A stretch of 64,000 nucleotides of DNA from Sphingomonas sp. UV9 (GTDB lineage: Bacteria > Pseudomonadota > Alphaproteobacteria > Sphingomonadales > Sphingomonadaceae). Made by a program: the position numbers and the translations under genes. Location: assembly GCF_004101245.1 (NCBI RefSeq), contig NZ_SCIN01000003.1, positions 951,784 through 1,015,783 of the forward strand, written 5' to 3'. This document shows, piece by piece, positions 8,550 to 17,769 of this stretch (position 1 is the stretch's first letter; every line of letters starts with the position of its first letter). Below the pieces are notes generated by a model that did not search any database, was not told the origin of the DNA, and saw only the letters and a program-made list of their open reading frames with translations.

Positions 8550-8876
8550 ATGCTGGTCGGCCTGCTCCTGCTGCAAGCGGTCGCCGGGCCGCCGCTCCCG
8601 CCGGAACTGCGCAAGCGCGTGGCGCGCGCGACCATGCCGTGTCCGGTGCAGGCCGATCCCGACGGCGAGATCGTAGTTTGCGCGCGGCCGACCGATCAGC
8701 GGCTCGGGACGGTTGCCGAACCCGTCCAGCCTCCGCGTGGCGATCCACTGTCGTTCCGCCTGCCTGGTGGCGGCGTGGGGAATGTCCACGCCATCCGCAC
8801 GCAGTTGCCTGGCGCGAGCGGGCAGGGCGCGGCGGTGACGCTCAAGATCCCGTTCGGGAGAGGAAAGCGGGAGTAG
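8550..8876 (+). CDS. Hypothetical protein with a possible export signal
   Basis: 108 residues. The ATG directly follows the TAG stop of the barrel gene, so translation is likely coupled. The first ~13 residues are hydrophobic (LVGLLLLQAVAG) and may be a short signal sequence. A CPV...EIVVCARP segment holds two cysteines (about residues 31 and 44) that could form a disulfide. The rest is Gly/Pro-rich. I recognise no family. A role related to the upstream barrel is an inference from the tight spacing only. Confidence 0.6.
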   Translation: MLVGLLLLQAVAGPPLPPELRKRVARATMPCPVQADPDGEIVVCARPTDQRLGTVAEPVQPPRGDPLSFRLPGGGVGNVHAIRTQLPGASGQGAAVTLKIPFGRGKRE

Positions 8877-8900
8877 CGGAACCGGATCCTCCTACCTCAG

Positions 8901-8952
8901 TGTTCTCCGGCGAAGGCGGGGAGCCCAGACCGGATCCCCGCCTTCACGGGGA
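8901..8952. repeat. REP-like palindrome, family A
   Basis: Imperfect inverted repeat with arms around GGCGAAGGCGGG and CCCCGCCTTCACGGGG and a centre related to CCCAGNCTGG. It lies between two convergent genes. See also 11412, 18692, 22707, 24483, 37271, 40089 and 46001. Confidence 0.8.
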
Positions 8953-8973
8953 AGCATCTTGGGCGAGCTGCCC

Positions 8974-10125
8974 CTACAGCGTCCGTTCGTATACCTGGTA
9001 CACCTTGTTCACCCGGCTCTCGATCGTCTCGGCGATCGATCGCATCCCCTGGTTGTCGTCGAGGATCCAGCCGATTTCGGCGCGCTTGGCGTCATAATGC
9101 TCGACCGAGGCGCGGCGGATATATTCGATCATCATGAAGGCCAGCTGGCTCGCCATCCGCGACGCCTGCAATTCCTTCACCACGCCCATCAGCGGCACGC
9201 GCACCGTCCGTACCTTGGGCTTGCGGAGCCACCATAACAGCTTGGCCCAGCCGAACGGGAACAGGTTGCCGTTCAGCGGCTTGATCGCCTCGTTCAGGTC
9301 GGGGAGCGTGATCATGAAAGCGACGGGCTTGCCGTCCAGCTCGGCGATGCGGATCAGGTCGTTGAAGACGATCGGCTTCAGTTTCACGCCCACGTCCTTG
9401 ATTTCGGGCGGGGTCAAGGGCACGAACCCCCAATTGTCGCGCCACGCGTCGTTGAGGATCGACAGGATGATCGCCGCCTCTTCCTCGAACTTGGTCTTGT
9501 CGACATTGCGGATGCTGATCCGCGGGTTCTTCTCGCCCGATTTGATGATGCGCTGGACGATCGGCGGGAACTGCTTCGTGACGTCGACTTCATAGGTCAT
9601 CAGGCGTTTGACGGGGCGATACTGCGCCCATTCGATCCAGCCGCGATATTCGCGCTTGGCGTGGCCCATCATGATCGTCGGCGCATGATCATAGCCGTCG
9701 ATCAGCAGCCCCGGCTCCTCCCAGATCGACATGCTGATCGGGCCGAGCGCGCGCGTCATGCCCTGTTCGCGCAGCCAGTCCTCGGCGCGGGCGAGCAGCG
9801 CCTGGAAGATGTCCTGCCGCTCCGCCTCCATCAGCCCCCATTGGCCGACGCCGGGGCCAAAGCCCTGCTCGGCGGGCATCGTCAGCGCGAGCGTATCGAT
9901 GTGCGCGGAGATACGGCCGACCACGCGGCCCTCTTCCTCGGCGAGGAACAGCTGTGCCTTGGCATGGCTGAACCAGCCGTTCTTTTCCGGCGTGATCAGG
10001 CCGAGCGCTTCGGACTTCAGCGGCGGTACCCAGTGCGGGTCGTCGGCGTAAAGACGGAATGGCAGGTCGATGAAGAGTTTGCGGTCATTCTTCGTCTTGA
10101 CCGGACGGATCGTAAGCTTGGCCAT
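8974..10125 (-). CDS. GNAT-like N-acetyltransferase family protein
   Basis: 383 residues from the ATG at 10125. The N-terminal part (KLFIDLPFRLYADDPHWVPP, then AKAQLFLAEEEGRVVGRISA) resembles the large GNAT-like proteins common in alphaproteobacteria. A second GNAT-like half is suggested by IRIAELDGKPVAFMITLPDL. The acyl acceptor is unknown. An in-frame start 66 bp upstream would add a basic tail that looks non-coding. The gene is divergent from the fatty acid desaturase with a 163-bp gap, and its 3' end faces a family A repeat. Confidence 0.75.
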   Translation of the reverse strand: MAKLTIRPVKTKNDRKLFIDLPFRLYADDPHWVPPLKSEALGLITPEKNGWFSHAKAQLFLAEEEGRVVGRISAHIDTLALTMPAEQGFGPGVGQWGLMEAERQDIFQALLARAEDWLREQGMTRALGPISMSIWEEPGLLIDGYDHAPTIMMGHAKREYRGWIEWAQYRPVKRLMTYEVDVTKQFPPIVQRIIKSGEKNPRISIRNVDKTKFEEEAAIILSILNDAWRDNWGFVPLTPPEIKDVGVKLKPIVFNDLIRIAELDGKPVAFMITLPDLNEAIKPLNGNLFPFGWAKLLWWLRKPKVRTVRVPLMGVVKELQASRMASQLAFMMIEYIRRASVEHYDAKRAEIGWILDDNQGMRSIAETIESRVNKVYQVYERTL

Positions 10126-10288
10126 GTGTCGTTCCCGAAAACGCAGTCGCGCGTGTCTAGCCAGCGTGACGCGTAAAGGCGAGTGACACATGAGTCATCG
10201 TGGCAGCCGGTCAGAGTGATCGGGTTTCCTCGCGCGTGAACAGGCGCGCAACCTGTAAATGCCACGCTGCAGCCATTATCTTCGGGCA

Positions 10289-11404
10289 ATGGACATGCCC
10301 ATGGATACCTCGCTCAGCCTCGCTCGCGGCACGGCCGCCCCAGTGCCAGCCCCACCCGTGACGGGTGCCGGCGCCGTTCGCGTCGCCGACGACAAGGCGA
10401 TGCTGCGCGCTGCGGCCGACCTGACGCGCGATCTCGTGAAGCCGCGGCCGGCGGTGTATTGGGGCGACCTGATCGCGTCGGTGGTGCTGGGCTATGGCGC
10501 GCTGGTCGTGGCTGCGACGAGCGACTCTACTCTGGTTGCGGTGCTTGCCGCGATCGTGTCGGTACTCGGACTGTATCGCGGGCTGAGCTTCATCCATGAA
10601 GTCAGCCACATGAAGCACGCGTCGGTGCCGAACTTCCGGCTCGGCTGGAACATGCTGGTCGGCGTGCCGATGCTGACGCCGTCGTTTATGTACGAGGGTG
10701 TCCACAACCTTCATCACGCCAAGACCCGCTACGGTACGGTCGAGGACCCCGAATATCTGCCGCTCGCGCTGATGAAGCCGTGGACGCTGCCGCTGTTCAT
10801 CCTGGTGTCCGCACTGGCACCGATCGCGCTGCTGATCCGGTTTGCGATCCTGTCGCCGCTGTCGCTGCTTTCGCCGAAGCTGCGGACGATGGTGGTCGAG
10901 CGCTATTCGGCGCTGGCGATCAATCCGCAATTCCGTCGTCGCGCGCCGGAGGGCGAGGCGAAGGCATATTGGAACCGCCTGGAGTTGGCCGCGAGCCTGT
11001 GGGCGATCACGCTGATCGGGATCACGGTGGCGGGCGTGTTGCCGTTGCGCGCATTCCTGACGATCCTGGGCGTGGCGTCGGCGTTCGCGGTACTCAACCA
11101 GATCCGCACGCTGGTCGCGCATCTCTGGGAGAATGACGGCGAGGTGATGACGGTGACCGCGCAGTATCTCGACACGGTCAACGTGCCGCCGCCGGCCTTG
11201 CTGCCGGCGCTATGGGCGCCGGTCGGGCTTCGCTATCACGCGCTGCATCACCTGCTGCCGGGACTGCCCTATCACGCGCTCGGTGAGGCACATCGTCGCA
11301 TCTCGGCGGAGCTGGACGCGATGTCGCCCTATCACAAGGCGAGCTATCCGGGACTGCCCGGTCTGGTCGGCAAGATCGCCCGCAGCACGATGGTCAGGCG
11401 CTGA
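10289..11404 (+). CDS. Membrane fatty acid desaturase family protein
   Basis: 371 residues from the ATG at 10289. Three histidine boxes typical of di-iron membrane desaturases are visible: HEVSHMKH at about 103, HNLHH at about 139 and HALHH at about 317. There are several hydrophobic segments (about 60-98, 165-190, 235-275). It should insert a double bond or hydroxyl group into an acyl chain at the membrane. A sphingolipid or hopanoid substrate is possible but not shown. Other in-frame starts are the ATGs at 10259 and 10301, and no ribosome site is decisive. It converges on lptG across a family A repeat. Confidence 0.85.
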   Translation: MDMPMDTSLSLARGTAAPVPAPPVTGAGAVRVADDKAMLRAAADLTRDLVKPRPAVYWGDLIASVVLGYGALVVAATSDSTLVAVLAAIVSVLGLYRGLSFIHEVSHMKHASVPNFRLGWNMLVGVPMLTPSFMYEGVHNLHHAKTRYGTVEDPEYLPLALMKPWTLPLFILVSALAPIALLIRFAILSPLSLLSPKLRTMVVERYSALAINPQFRRRAPEGEAKAYWNRLELAASLWAITLIGITVAGVLPLRAFLTILGVASAFAVLNQIRTLVAHLWENDGEVMTVTAQYLDTVNVPPPALLPALWAPVGLRYHALHHLLPGLPYHALGEAHRRISAELDAMSPYHKASYPGLPGLVGKIARSTMVRR

Positions 11405-11411
11405 CCAAAGC

Positions 11412-11468
11412 TTGTTTCCCCGCGAAGGCGGGGACCCAGACTGGGCCCCCGCCTTCGCGGGGGGACAA
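11412..11468. repeat. REP-like palindrome, family A
   Basis: Inverted repeat TTGTTTCCCCGCGAAGGCGG ... CCGCCTTCGCGGGGGGACAA around CCCAGACTGGG. It sits in the gap between the convergent desaturase and lptG genes, where it could serve both as a bidirectional terminator. Confidence 0.85.
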
Positions 11469-11489
11469 ATTTAGCGAGGTGCCGTCCGA

Positions 11490-12590
11490 TTATTCCTCGG
11501 ACCTGATCAGCACCGCTTCGCCGATCAGGAAGAACAGCAGGAACGGCGCCCACGCGGCGAGAAACGGCGGGTAAGCGCCGAGATTACCCATCGCCAACGC
11601 GAAGTTATCCGCGACGAAGAACGCGAACCCGAGGCCCATCCCGATCACGGCGCGCACGAACAGCTTGCCCGATCGCGCAATCCCGAACGCCGCGACCGCG
11701 CCCAGCAGCGGCATCAGCACCGACGACAGCGGCCCCGACAGCTTGTGCCACAAGGAGCCCTCGAGCGCCTTGGTCGGCCGCCCTGCGTCGGACAGGTCGG
11801 CGATCGCGGCCTTCAGCGCCCCGAACGACAGGCCGTCCGCATCGACGCTCGCGAGTGTGAACTGGTCCGGCCGCACGTCCTTCGCGATCACCACCGCGCC
11901 GAGGGGGGTGACGGTACCGCGCGTGACGTCGAACCGCGTCGCCGGCTCGATCAGCCAGCCACCGCCGGGCGCACGCTTGCCGTGATCGGCGCGCAGGATC
12001 GCGACGAGGTTGCCGCCCGTGCGATCGTACAGCGTGATCCCGCCCAGCCGCGTCGCATCGCCGCGACCGCGGATCTGCGCGACCTCGATCAGATCGTCGC
12101 CGTCTCGCACCCATACGTTCGCACGGTCGCCGCGATCGATCGGCAGCTTGCCGTAATCCACCTTCTGCCACTGGTTCAGCGTCGCGGTGGAGCGCGCCAC
12201 GACCCGGTCGTTGAACATGAAACTGATCACCGCCACGCCGAGGCTCGCGACGAGCAGCGGCGCGAGCACCTGGTGCGCGGACAGCCCCGACCCCTTCAAC
12301 GCGACGATTTCGCTGTTCTGGTTCATCGTTATCAGCGTCAGGATCGTCCCCAGCAGCACCGAGAAGGGCAGGAACCGCGACACGATCTGCGGCACGCGCA
12401 ACGCGACATATTGCCAGATCTGCGCATCGCCATTGCCGGGATAGGCGAGGATGTCGCCCGACTCGCTCAACAGGTCCAGCGCCTGCAGCACCAGCACGAG
12501 CGCCGCCAGCACGGCGAACGTCCGCACCAGGAACATCCGGCCCATGTAGATCGCGACCGTGCGCGACGGGAAGAAGCTGACGAGTTTCAT
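11490..12590 (-). CDS. lptG: Lpt/YjgP-YjgQ family permease LptG
   Basis: 366 residues. Three hydrophobic segments lie in the N-terminal ~120 residues and three in the last ~100, around a periplasmic beta-jellyroll domain (about 130-265); this is the LptF/G layout. With LptF and LptB, LptG forms the inner-membrane ABC transporter that pulls lipid from the membrane and pushes it across the periplasm. Its start overlaps the lptF stop (ATGA), so LptF and LptG should be made together. Sphingomonads generally lack LPS, so the cargo may be another glycolipid; this is an inference. Confidence 0.93.
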   Translation of the reverse strand: MKLVSFFPSRTVAIYMGRMFLVRTFAVLAALVLVLQALDLLSESGDILAYPGNGDAQIWQYVALRVPQIVSRFLPFSVLLGTILTLITMNQNSEIVALKGSGLSAHQVLAPLLVASLGVAVISFMFNDRVVARSTATLNQWQKVDYGKLPIDRGDRANVWVRDGDDLIEVAQIRGRGDATRLGGITLYDRTGGNLVAILRADHGKRAPGGGWLIEPATRFDVTRGTVTPLGAVVIAKDVRPDQFTLASVDADGLSFGALKAAIADLSDAGRPTKALEGSLWHKLSGPLSSVLMPLLGAVAAFGIARSGKLFVRAVIGMGLGFAFFVADNFALAMGNLGAYPPFLAAWAPFLLFFLIGEAVLIRSEE

Positions 12591-13792
12591 GCGGCTTTGC
12601 CACCCTGCGACTTAGGTCGGAAGCCCGGGATGCGCTTGGTGATCGCCTTGAACGTCTTCGAGAAGACACGTTCCAGCGCTCCGATCGGTTGCCCGCCGGG
12701 GACATAGGCGATCGTGTAGTACATCCACAGGATCAGCCCGGCGAAGATCGTGAACGGCACCCACAGCGCGATGACCGGGTCGATCCGGCCGAGCTCGCCG
12801 ACGTCCGCCGCATACTGGTTCACCTTGTGATAGGTGACGATCATCACGATCGACAGGAATACGCCGAGCGCGGACGAGGATCGTTTGGGCGGCACCCCCA
12901 GCGCGAGCGCGAGCAGCGGCAACAGGAACATCGTCGCGACTTCGGCGAGGCGGAAGTGGAATTCGGATCGGCTGCCGTCGCGCTGCTCCAGCGTCGCGCC
13001 GCGCTGGCCCTGCTTGGCGAGTTCGGGCAGCGTATATTCGAGATTGCGCCCACCGCGGACGCGGAAGCTCTCGAACTTGGGCAGGTTGATCGGCAGATCG
13101 TGGCTGGTGAAGGTCAGCACGCGCGGCGTCTTGAACTCGGGGCGGTTGTGGACGAGCGTGCCGTTCGCGAGTCGGAAGATGATGACGTTGGGATCGTCGG
13201 TCGCCAGGAACTTGCCCTTCTCCGCGGTGACGCCCAGCCAGTCGCCATTCTGGCTCGATGCGTGGACGAAGATCCCCGACAGCTCGCGGCCCTTGTCCTT
13301 GCTCTGCTCGATCCGCAGCGTCATCCGACTGCCCAGGTTGGTGAACTCGCCGACCTTGATCGATGCGCCGAGCGCCCCGGTGCGCAGCTCGAACCGCAAG
13401 CCCTCGTAATAATAGCGGGCGATCGGCTGGACATACCCGACGATCGCCAGGTTCAGCAGCGCCAGCGCGATCGTGTACATGTACGGCACGCGCAGCAGCC
13501 GGTTGTAGCTCATCCCGACGCCGCGCAGCACGTCCAGTTCGGACGAGGTCGAGAGCCGGCGGAACGCGAGCAGGATGCCGAGCATCAGCCCGATCGGAAT
13601 GCCGAGACCCAGATATTCGGGCAATAGGTTGGCGAGCATCCGCCACACGACGCTGATCGGACCGCCTTGCGTCGCGACGAAATTGAACAGCCCGAGCATG
13701 CGATCGAGCACGAACAGCATGACGGCGATCAACAGCGTCGAGAACAGCGGCACCGCGATCAGCCGGGCCATGTAGCGGTCGATGGATTTCAT
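12587..13792 (-). CDS. lptF: Lpt/YjgP-YjgQ family permease LptF
   Basis: 401 residues with the same layout as LptG: hydrophobic segments at about 10-35, 55-80 and 100-125, a periplasmic domain at about 130-285, and three C-terminal segments (MFLLPLLALALGVPP and onward). It starts MKSIDRYMARLIAVPLFSTL, typical of LptF. The C-terminal basic tail is longer than in many homologues. It is first in a two-gene operon with lptG. An 89-bp gap separates it from the hybrid kinase upstream on the same strand. Confidence 0.93.
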   Translation of the reverse strand: MKSIDRYMARLIAVPLFSTLLIAVMLFVLDRMLGLFNFVATQGGPISVVWRMLANLLPEYLGLGIPIGLMLGILLAFRRLSTSSELDVLRGVGMSYNRLLRVPYMYTIALALLNLAIVGYVQPIARYYYEGLRFELRTGALGASIKVGEFTNLGSRMTLRIEQSKDKGRELSGIFVHASSQNGDWLGVTAEKGKFLATDDPNVIIFRLANGTLVHNRPEFKTPRVLTFTSHDLPINLPKFESFRVRGGRNLEYTLPELAKQGQRGATLEQRDGSRSEFHFRLAEVATMFLLPLLALALGVPPKRSSSALGVFLSIVMIVTYHKVNQYAADVGELGRIDPVIALWVPFTIFAGLILWMYYTIAYVPGGQPIGALERVFSKTFKAITKRIPGFRPKSQGGKAA

Positions 13793-13881
13793 GCGCGGGT
13801 GGGGCTCGGTATGCTGGGTCGCCGGGGTATAGAGGCGCCGGGCCGAAGCGTCATCCCCTATCGCGCGGCATCAGTGAACGA

Positions 13882-15846
13882 TCATTCCGCGGCGACTGGA
13901 TCCCGTCGGGCGGTGGCCACGGACGTGCGTCGATCCGCGGCCATTGCCGTCGCGACCGCGCGTTCCAGCCCGTTCAAGGTGAAGGGTTTGCGCAGCACGT
14001 CGTGCCCGCCGAACTGCGCGACGTTCACCTCCCCCGCAAAGCCGGTGACGAACAAGACGGCGATATGCGGATAGAGCGGGCTCAGCGCGGCGATCATCTC
14101 GGGGCCGGTCTGGCGCGGCATCAGCACGTCGGAGATGATCAGGCCGATCGCCGGGTTCGCCGCGAGCAACGCGGGGGCGGCGAGCGGATCGTCGCAGGGA
14201 ATCGCGCGGTGGCCGATCTCCTCCAGCGCGCCGATCGTCGCGGTCAGCACGCGGGGATCGTCCTCGACGACGAGGATGTCGAGCACCGCGGGGTGCGTGG
14301 GGGCAGCGGGTACGATCTCGGTCGGCAGCGCGGTCAGGGGCGTGGCCACGACGTCGGCGGCGCGGGGCAGATAGAGCGTGACGGCGGTCCCCTCATTTGG
14401 TGCCGAGACGATCCCGACCTCGCCCTGCAACTGCTGGACGAGCGCGAAGATCTGGCTGAGCCCGAGCCCGGTGCCCTTGCCGACCTCCTTGGTGGTGAAG
14501 AACGGCTCGAACACGCGCTCGGCGACGTCGGGCGTCATGCCGCAGCCATCGTCCGCAACCATGATCGTCACGTAATCGCCCGCCGCGCATCGCCCGACCT
14601 GTTCCGCGACCAGCGTCGTGGCACCCGTGACGATCGTCAGCGTGCCGCGGCCGTTCATCGCATCGCGCGCGTTGACCGCGAGGTTGAGGACGGCGTTCTC
14701 CAATTGGACACGGTCGGCGCGCACGCAGCAGCCGGCGGCCTCGTCGCGCGCCACCAGCGTGATCGCATCGCCCAGCGTGCGGTCGAGCAGGTCGGACATG
14801 CCGGCGACCAGGGCCGCGGCGTCGATCGGCTCGGGCTTCAGCGAATCCTCGCGGCTGAAGGCGAGCAGGCGGCGGGTGAGCGCGGCGGCGCGGTTGGCGC
14901 CTTCGGTGGCGCTGTCGATGTGCCGACGCGCCGTCATCGGATCGGCGACGACGCTGCGCCGGGCAAGCTCCAGCCCGCCCAATACCACCGCCAGCATGTT
15001 GTTGAAGTCGTGTGCGATCCCACCGGTGAGCTGGCCGACCGCCTCCATCTTCTGGATCTGGCGCAGCTTGGCTTCCTGCACGCGTAGTTCGGCGGTGGCG
15101 CTGGCAACGGCGGCGGTCAGTTCGTCGGCGCGCTCGCGTTCCAGTTCGGCGTCGGCCAGTGCGGTTGCACGGTCGCCGACCGCGCGGATCGTGAACCAGC
15201 CGAGCAGGATCGCGCCCAGCACGATCAGCACGCCGAACACCGCAAGCACGCCCGCGATCCAGCTTGAGCGCTCGACCGACCCCATCGCCGCCGCCGTCCG
15301 CTGGTCGAGCAGCGCACGCTCACCGGCGATCAGCGTGTCGAGCGTCTTGTTGATCTCGATGAGCGTCGGTGCTTTTCGCGCCTGGTAATAGCGCGCGAGC
15401 GCTTGCCCGTTCTTGCCGTAGCTCGTGTTGAGCGCGGTCAGCGACAGCTCTTGCCCGCGCGCATCATAGGCCGCGCGCAGGCGGTCGATCCGCGGCTGCT
15501 GCTCGGCATTGTCGTTGGTGATGCGGTCGAGCCGGTCGATCTGCGTCCCCGCCAGCAGCCATTCGTCGAAATAGAGCTGACCGAGCTGCTTGTCGCCGCT
15601 GATCACGTAGCGTCCCAGCGATGCCTCAGACCGCGCGATCGTGCCCGACAGCGTCCGGGCAAGGATCATCACGTCATAGCTGTGCGCTTGGAGCTCCAGC
15701 GCGCGATCTCGCTGGCGATTGGCGTTGCCGAGCGTCACGATGAGGGCGACGAGCACCGCCACGCCGAGCAGCCCCATCACGACCAGCATGATGACCCGCC
15801 AGGTCGCTCCGCCCCCCAGGGCCGCGGTCTGGGCCTCGCTTCGCAT
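13882..15846 (-). CDS. CHASE3-type hybrid sensor histidine kinase
   Basis: 654 residues from the ATG at 15846 (a GTG sits one codon earlier). There are two membrane segments (about 17-42 and 197-220) around a helical periplasmic CHASE3-like sensor. A linker coiled coil leads to the HisKA domain with H279 in GGIAHDFNNML. HATPase motifs follow: NAVLNLAVNARDAM (N box), DDGCGM (G1) and GKGTGLGLS (G2). A C-terminal receiver has D573 in ISDVLMP and Lys in RKPF. The signal and the partner regulator are unknown. The GGIAHDFNN type is common in alphaproteobacterial hybrid kinases. Confidence 0.93.
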   Translation of the reverse strand: MRSEAQTAALGGGATWRVIMLVVMGLLGVAVLVALIVTLGNANRQRDRALELQAHSYDVMILARTLSGTIARSEASLGRYVISGDKQLGQLYFDEWLLAGTQIDRLDRITNDNAEQQPRIDRLRAAYDARGQELSLTALNTSYGKNGQALARYYQARKAPTLIEINKTLDTLIAGERALLDQRTAAAMGSVERSSWIAGVLAVFGVLIVLGAILLGWFTIRAVGDRATALADAELERERADELTAAVASATAELRVQEAKLRQIQKMEAVGQLTGGIAHDFNNMLAVVLGGLELARRSVVADPMTARRHIDSATEGANRAAALTRRLLAFSREDSLKPEPIDAAALVAGMSDLLDRTLGDAITLVARDEAAGCCVRADRVQLENAVLNLAVNARDAMNGRGTLTIVTGATTLVAEQVGRCAAGDYVTIMVADDGCGMTPDVAERVFEPFFTTKEVGKGTGLGLSQIFALVQQLQGEVGIVSAPNEGTAVTLYLPRAADVVATPLTALPTEIVPAAPTHPAVLDILVVEDDPRVLTATIGALEEIGHRAIPCDDPLAAPALLAANPAIGLIISDVLMPRQTGPEMIAALSPLYPHIAVLFVTGFAGEVNVAQFGGHDVLRKPFTLNGLERAVATAMAADRRTSVATARRDPVAAE

Positions 15847-15912
15847 CACACCGGCATCCTAGCGCGTCGTTCCCCCCGCGCAATGCGTTCGATTTTGGCG
15901 AGTCCGCCATTC

Positions 15913-16057
15913 TAGATCCTCCCCCGCCAGGGGGAGGTGGCTGGCACTTGCCAGACGGAGGGGGAGGAAAGGGCAACCGCTGTTCCGTGTCCTCCCTCTC
16001 CGTCACCTCCCCCTCCGTCACCTCCCCCTCCGTCACCTCCCCTTGTGGGGGAGGACC
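15913..16057. repeat. C/G-rich intergenic repeat with a 15-bp tandem array
   Basis: Two parts. First, a CCTCCCCC / GGGGGAGG inverted element at about 15918-15970. Second, three near-identical 15-bp units (consensus CCTCCCCCTCCGTCA) at 15991-16005, 16006-16020 and 16021-16035, plus a partial fourth ending in CCTCCCCTTGTGGGGGAGG. It lies between the kinase and spt. Slippage at the 15-bp unit could make the copy number vary between strains. Confidence 0.85.
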
Positions 16058-16062
16058 GAGGG

Positions 16063-17325
16063 TCAGTCGATCACGCCGACCGCGCGGCCGGCCGCCTCGA
16101 ACATCACGAGGATCGTCGTGACCTGCTCGTCGGTGTGTTCCGCGCACAGCGAGCAGCGCAGCAGGAAGGTACCGGCGGGCGTCGCGGGCGGGCGCGCCAT
16201 GTTCACGTACAGACCGCCCTCGAGCAGCGACTGCCAGATCGCGATCGCCTGTTCCTGGTCGGTGAGAATGACCGCGATGATCGCAGAGTCCGACGTTTCC
16301 GTCCCGAGCTTGAAGCCCATCGCCTTCAGCCCGCCGTGCAGCCGGCGCGCGTTCTTCCACAGCTGCGCGCGCTTGTCGTGTGCGTGCATCAGCTTGCGGA
16401 TCGAGGCGGCGGCAGTCGCGACGACCGAGGGGGGCAGCGAGGCGGTGAAGATGTACGGGCGGCAGGCGAAGCGGACCATCTCGAACTTCGGGTGGTTCGA
16501 CACGACGAACCCGCCGACCGTGCCGACCGACTTCGAGAAGGTGCCGACGACGAAATCGACCTCGTCGGTCAGCCCCATCTCCTCGTACACGCCGCGCCCG
16601 TTGGGACCGAAAAAGCCCATCGAATGCGCCTCGTCGACCAGCACCATGCAGCCATGCTTCTTGGCGACCGCGACCATTTCCTTCAGCGGGGCGATGTCGC
16701 CGAGCATCGAATAGACGCCTTCGAGGACCACCAGCTTGCCGGCCTCCTTGGGCAACCGGCCGAGGCGCTTGTCGAGATCGGTCACGTCGTTGTGGCGGAA
16801 GCGGACGATCTCGGCGTTGCCCTGTTTGCATCCGTCGTAGATCGAGGCGTGGCTGTCGGCGTCGAGGATGACGTATTCGCCCTTGCCGGCGAGCGTCGAG
16901 ATGATCCCGAGATTGGCCATGTAGCCGGTCGAGAACACGATCGCGCCGGTCATGTCGTAGAAGTCGCGCAACGCCTGTTCGACGTCGATATGATCGTGGA
17001 ACGTGCCGTTGAGCATCCGGCTGCCGTTCGTGCCCGAACCGAATGTGTCGAGAGCGTGCTTGCCGGCCTCGATCACGTCGGGGTCGAACGTCATGCCCAT
17101 ATAGTTGTAGGTGCCGAGCAGGATGGTGTCCTTGCCGCGGATCACCGCCTGGGTCGGCGACTTGACCTCGTCCATCACGATCGTGAACGGGTTGCGCACG
17201 CCGGACTGCACCAGCGCCTCGCGTTCGGCGATGAGGCCGTCGAATTTCGACATCAGGTCGCGTTCGGGCGCGACCTCGGGCGGATCGACGGGGAGGGCGT
17301 GGGCGGTGGTCGCGGCTTCGGTCAT
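16063..17325 (-). CDS. spt: Serine palmitoyltransferase
   Basis: 420 residues from the ATG at 17325, the same length as the characterised Sphingomonas paucimobilis enzyme. It is a PLP-dependent alpha-oxoamine synthase that joins serine and an acyl thioester to give 3-ketosphinganine, the first step of sphingolipid synthesis. The PLP lysine is K265 in GTFSKSVGT. H159 (DADSHASIYD) stacks on the cofactor, and D231 and H234 lie in VDEAHSMG. An in-frame start 72 bp upstream falls in a repeat and is rejected. The next genes upstream on the same strand encode an acyl carrier protein and a reductase, matching known bacterial sphingolipid clusters. Confidence 0.95.
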   Translation of the reverse strand: MTEAATTAHALPVDPPEVAPERDLMSKFDGLIAEREALVQSGVRNPFTIVMDEVKSPTQAVIRGKDTILLGTYNYMGMTFDPDVIEAGKHALDTFGSGTNGSRMLNGTFHDHIDVEQALRDFYDMTGAIVFSTGYMANLGIISTLAGKGEYVILDADSHASIYDGCKQGNAEIVRFRHNDVTDLDKRLGRLPKEAGKLVVLEGVYSMLGDIAPLKEMVAVAKKHGCMVLVDEAHSMGFFGPNGRGVYEEMGLTDEVDFVVGTFSKSVGTVGGFVVSNHPKFEMVRFACRPYIFTASLPPSVVATAAASIRKLMHAHDKRAQLWKNARRLHGGLKAMGFKLGTETSDSAIIAVILTDQEQAIAIWQSLLEGGLYVNMARPPATPAGTFLLRCSLCAEHTDEQVTTILVMFEAAGRAVGVID

Positions 17326-17339
17326 TCTACATGGTTCCC

Positions 17340-17453
17340 AAACATCCCGTTCGTGGTGAGTAGGGGCTGAGCCTGGCGAAGCGCCGTATCGAACCACATC
17401 CTTCGATACGCGTCTTCGGCTTCGCTCAGCCGCTACTCAGGACGAACGGACTA
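17340..17453. repeat. Palindromic intergenic repeat (CCCGTTCGTGGTGAGTAG type)
   Basis: Outer arms CCGTTCGTGGTGAGTAG and CTACTCAGGACGAACGG, with an inner pair around GCTGAGCCTGGCGAAG and CTTCGGCTTCGCTCAGC. It fills the gap between the acyl carrier protein gene and spt, inside a likely operon. It is unrelated to families A to C of this window. Confidence 0.75.
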
Positions 17454-17465
17454 TAAAATCAACGC

Positions 17466-17711
17466 TCAGGCGGCCTTAAGCTTGGCAACCGCGTCGACCA
17501 ACTGGCCGACGGTCTCGATCTCGGCCTGCATGTTCATCGTGATGATGATGTCGAATTCGTCCTCGATCGCTGCGACGAAATCCATCACCGTGAGGCTGTC
17601 CCATTCGAGATCGCCCTGGAACGTGGTGGCATCGCTGAGCGCGACGCCTTTCTTGTTGAACGGCTCGATCTGCGCGGTGACGGTGTCGTAGATCTGCTGG
17701 CGGTCGCTCAT
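17466..17711 (-). CDS. Acyl carrier protein of the sphingolipid cluster
   Basis: 81 residues, acidic. The 4'-phosphopantetheine attachment Ser39 lies in LEWDSLTVMDF. It differs clearly from the housekeeping AcpP (TVMDFVAAIEDEFDI in place of the usual VELVMALEEEF). Its place directly before spt suggests it carries the acyl chain for serine palmitoyltransferase or ceramide synthesis, as the dedicated ACP does in Caulobacter (family knowledge, inferred here by synteny). About 140 bp holding a repeat separates it from spt, so transcription through the repeat is assumed. Confidence 0.85.
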   Translation of the reverse strand: MSDRQQIYDTVTAQIEPFNKKGVALSDATTFQGDLEWDSLTVMDFVAAIEDEFDIIITMNMQAEIETVGQLVDAVAKLKAA

Positions 17712-17769
17712 GATAATCCCTTCGGTGTCGCACGCATCCCTGACAGGAAATTGCGGCGGCTTTTCGGCG

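Noticed and set aside
15991..16043. Tandem repeats as a CRISPR array
   Set aside because: Units are 15 bp and directly adjacent, with no spacers and no cas genes.
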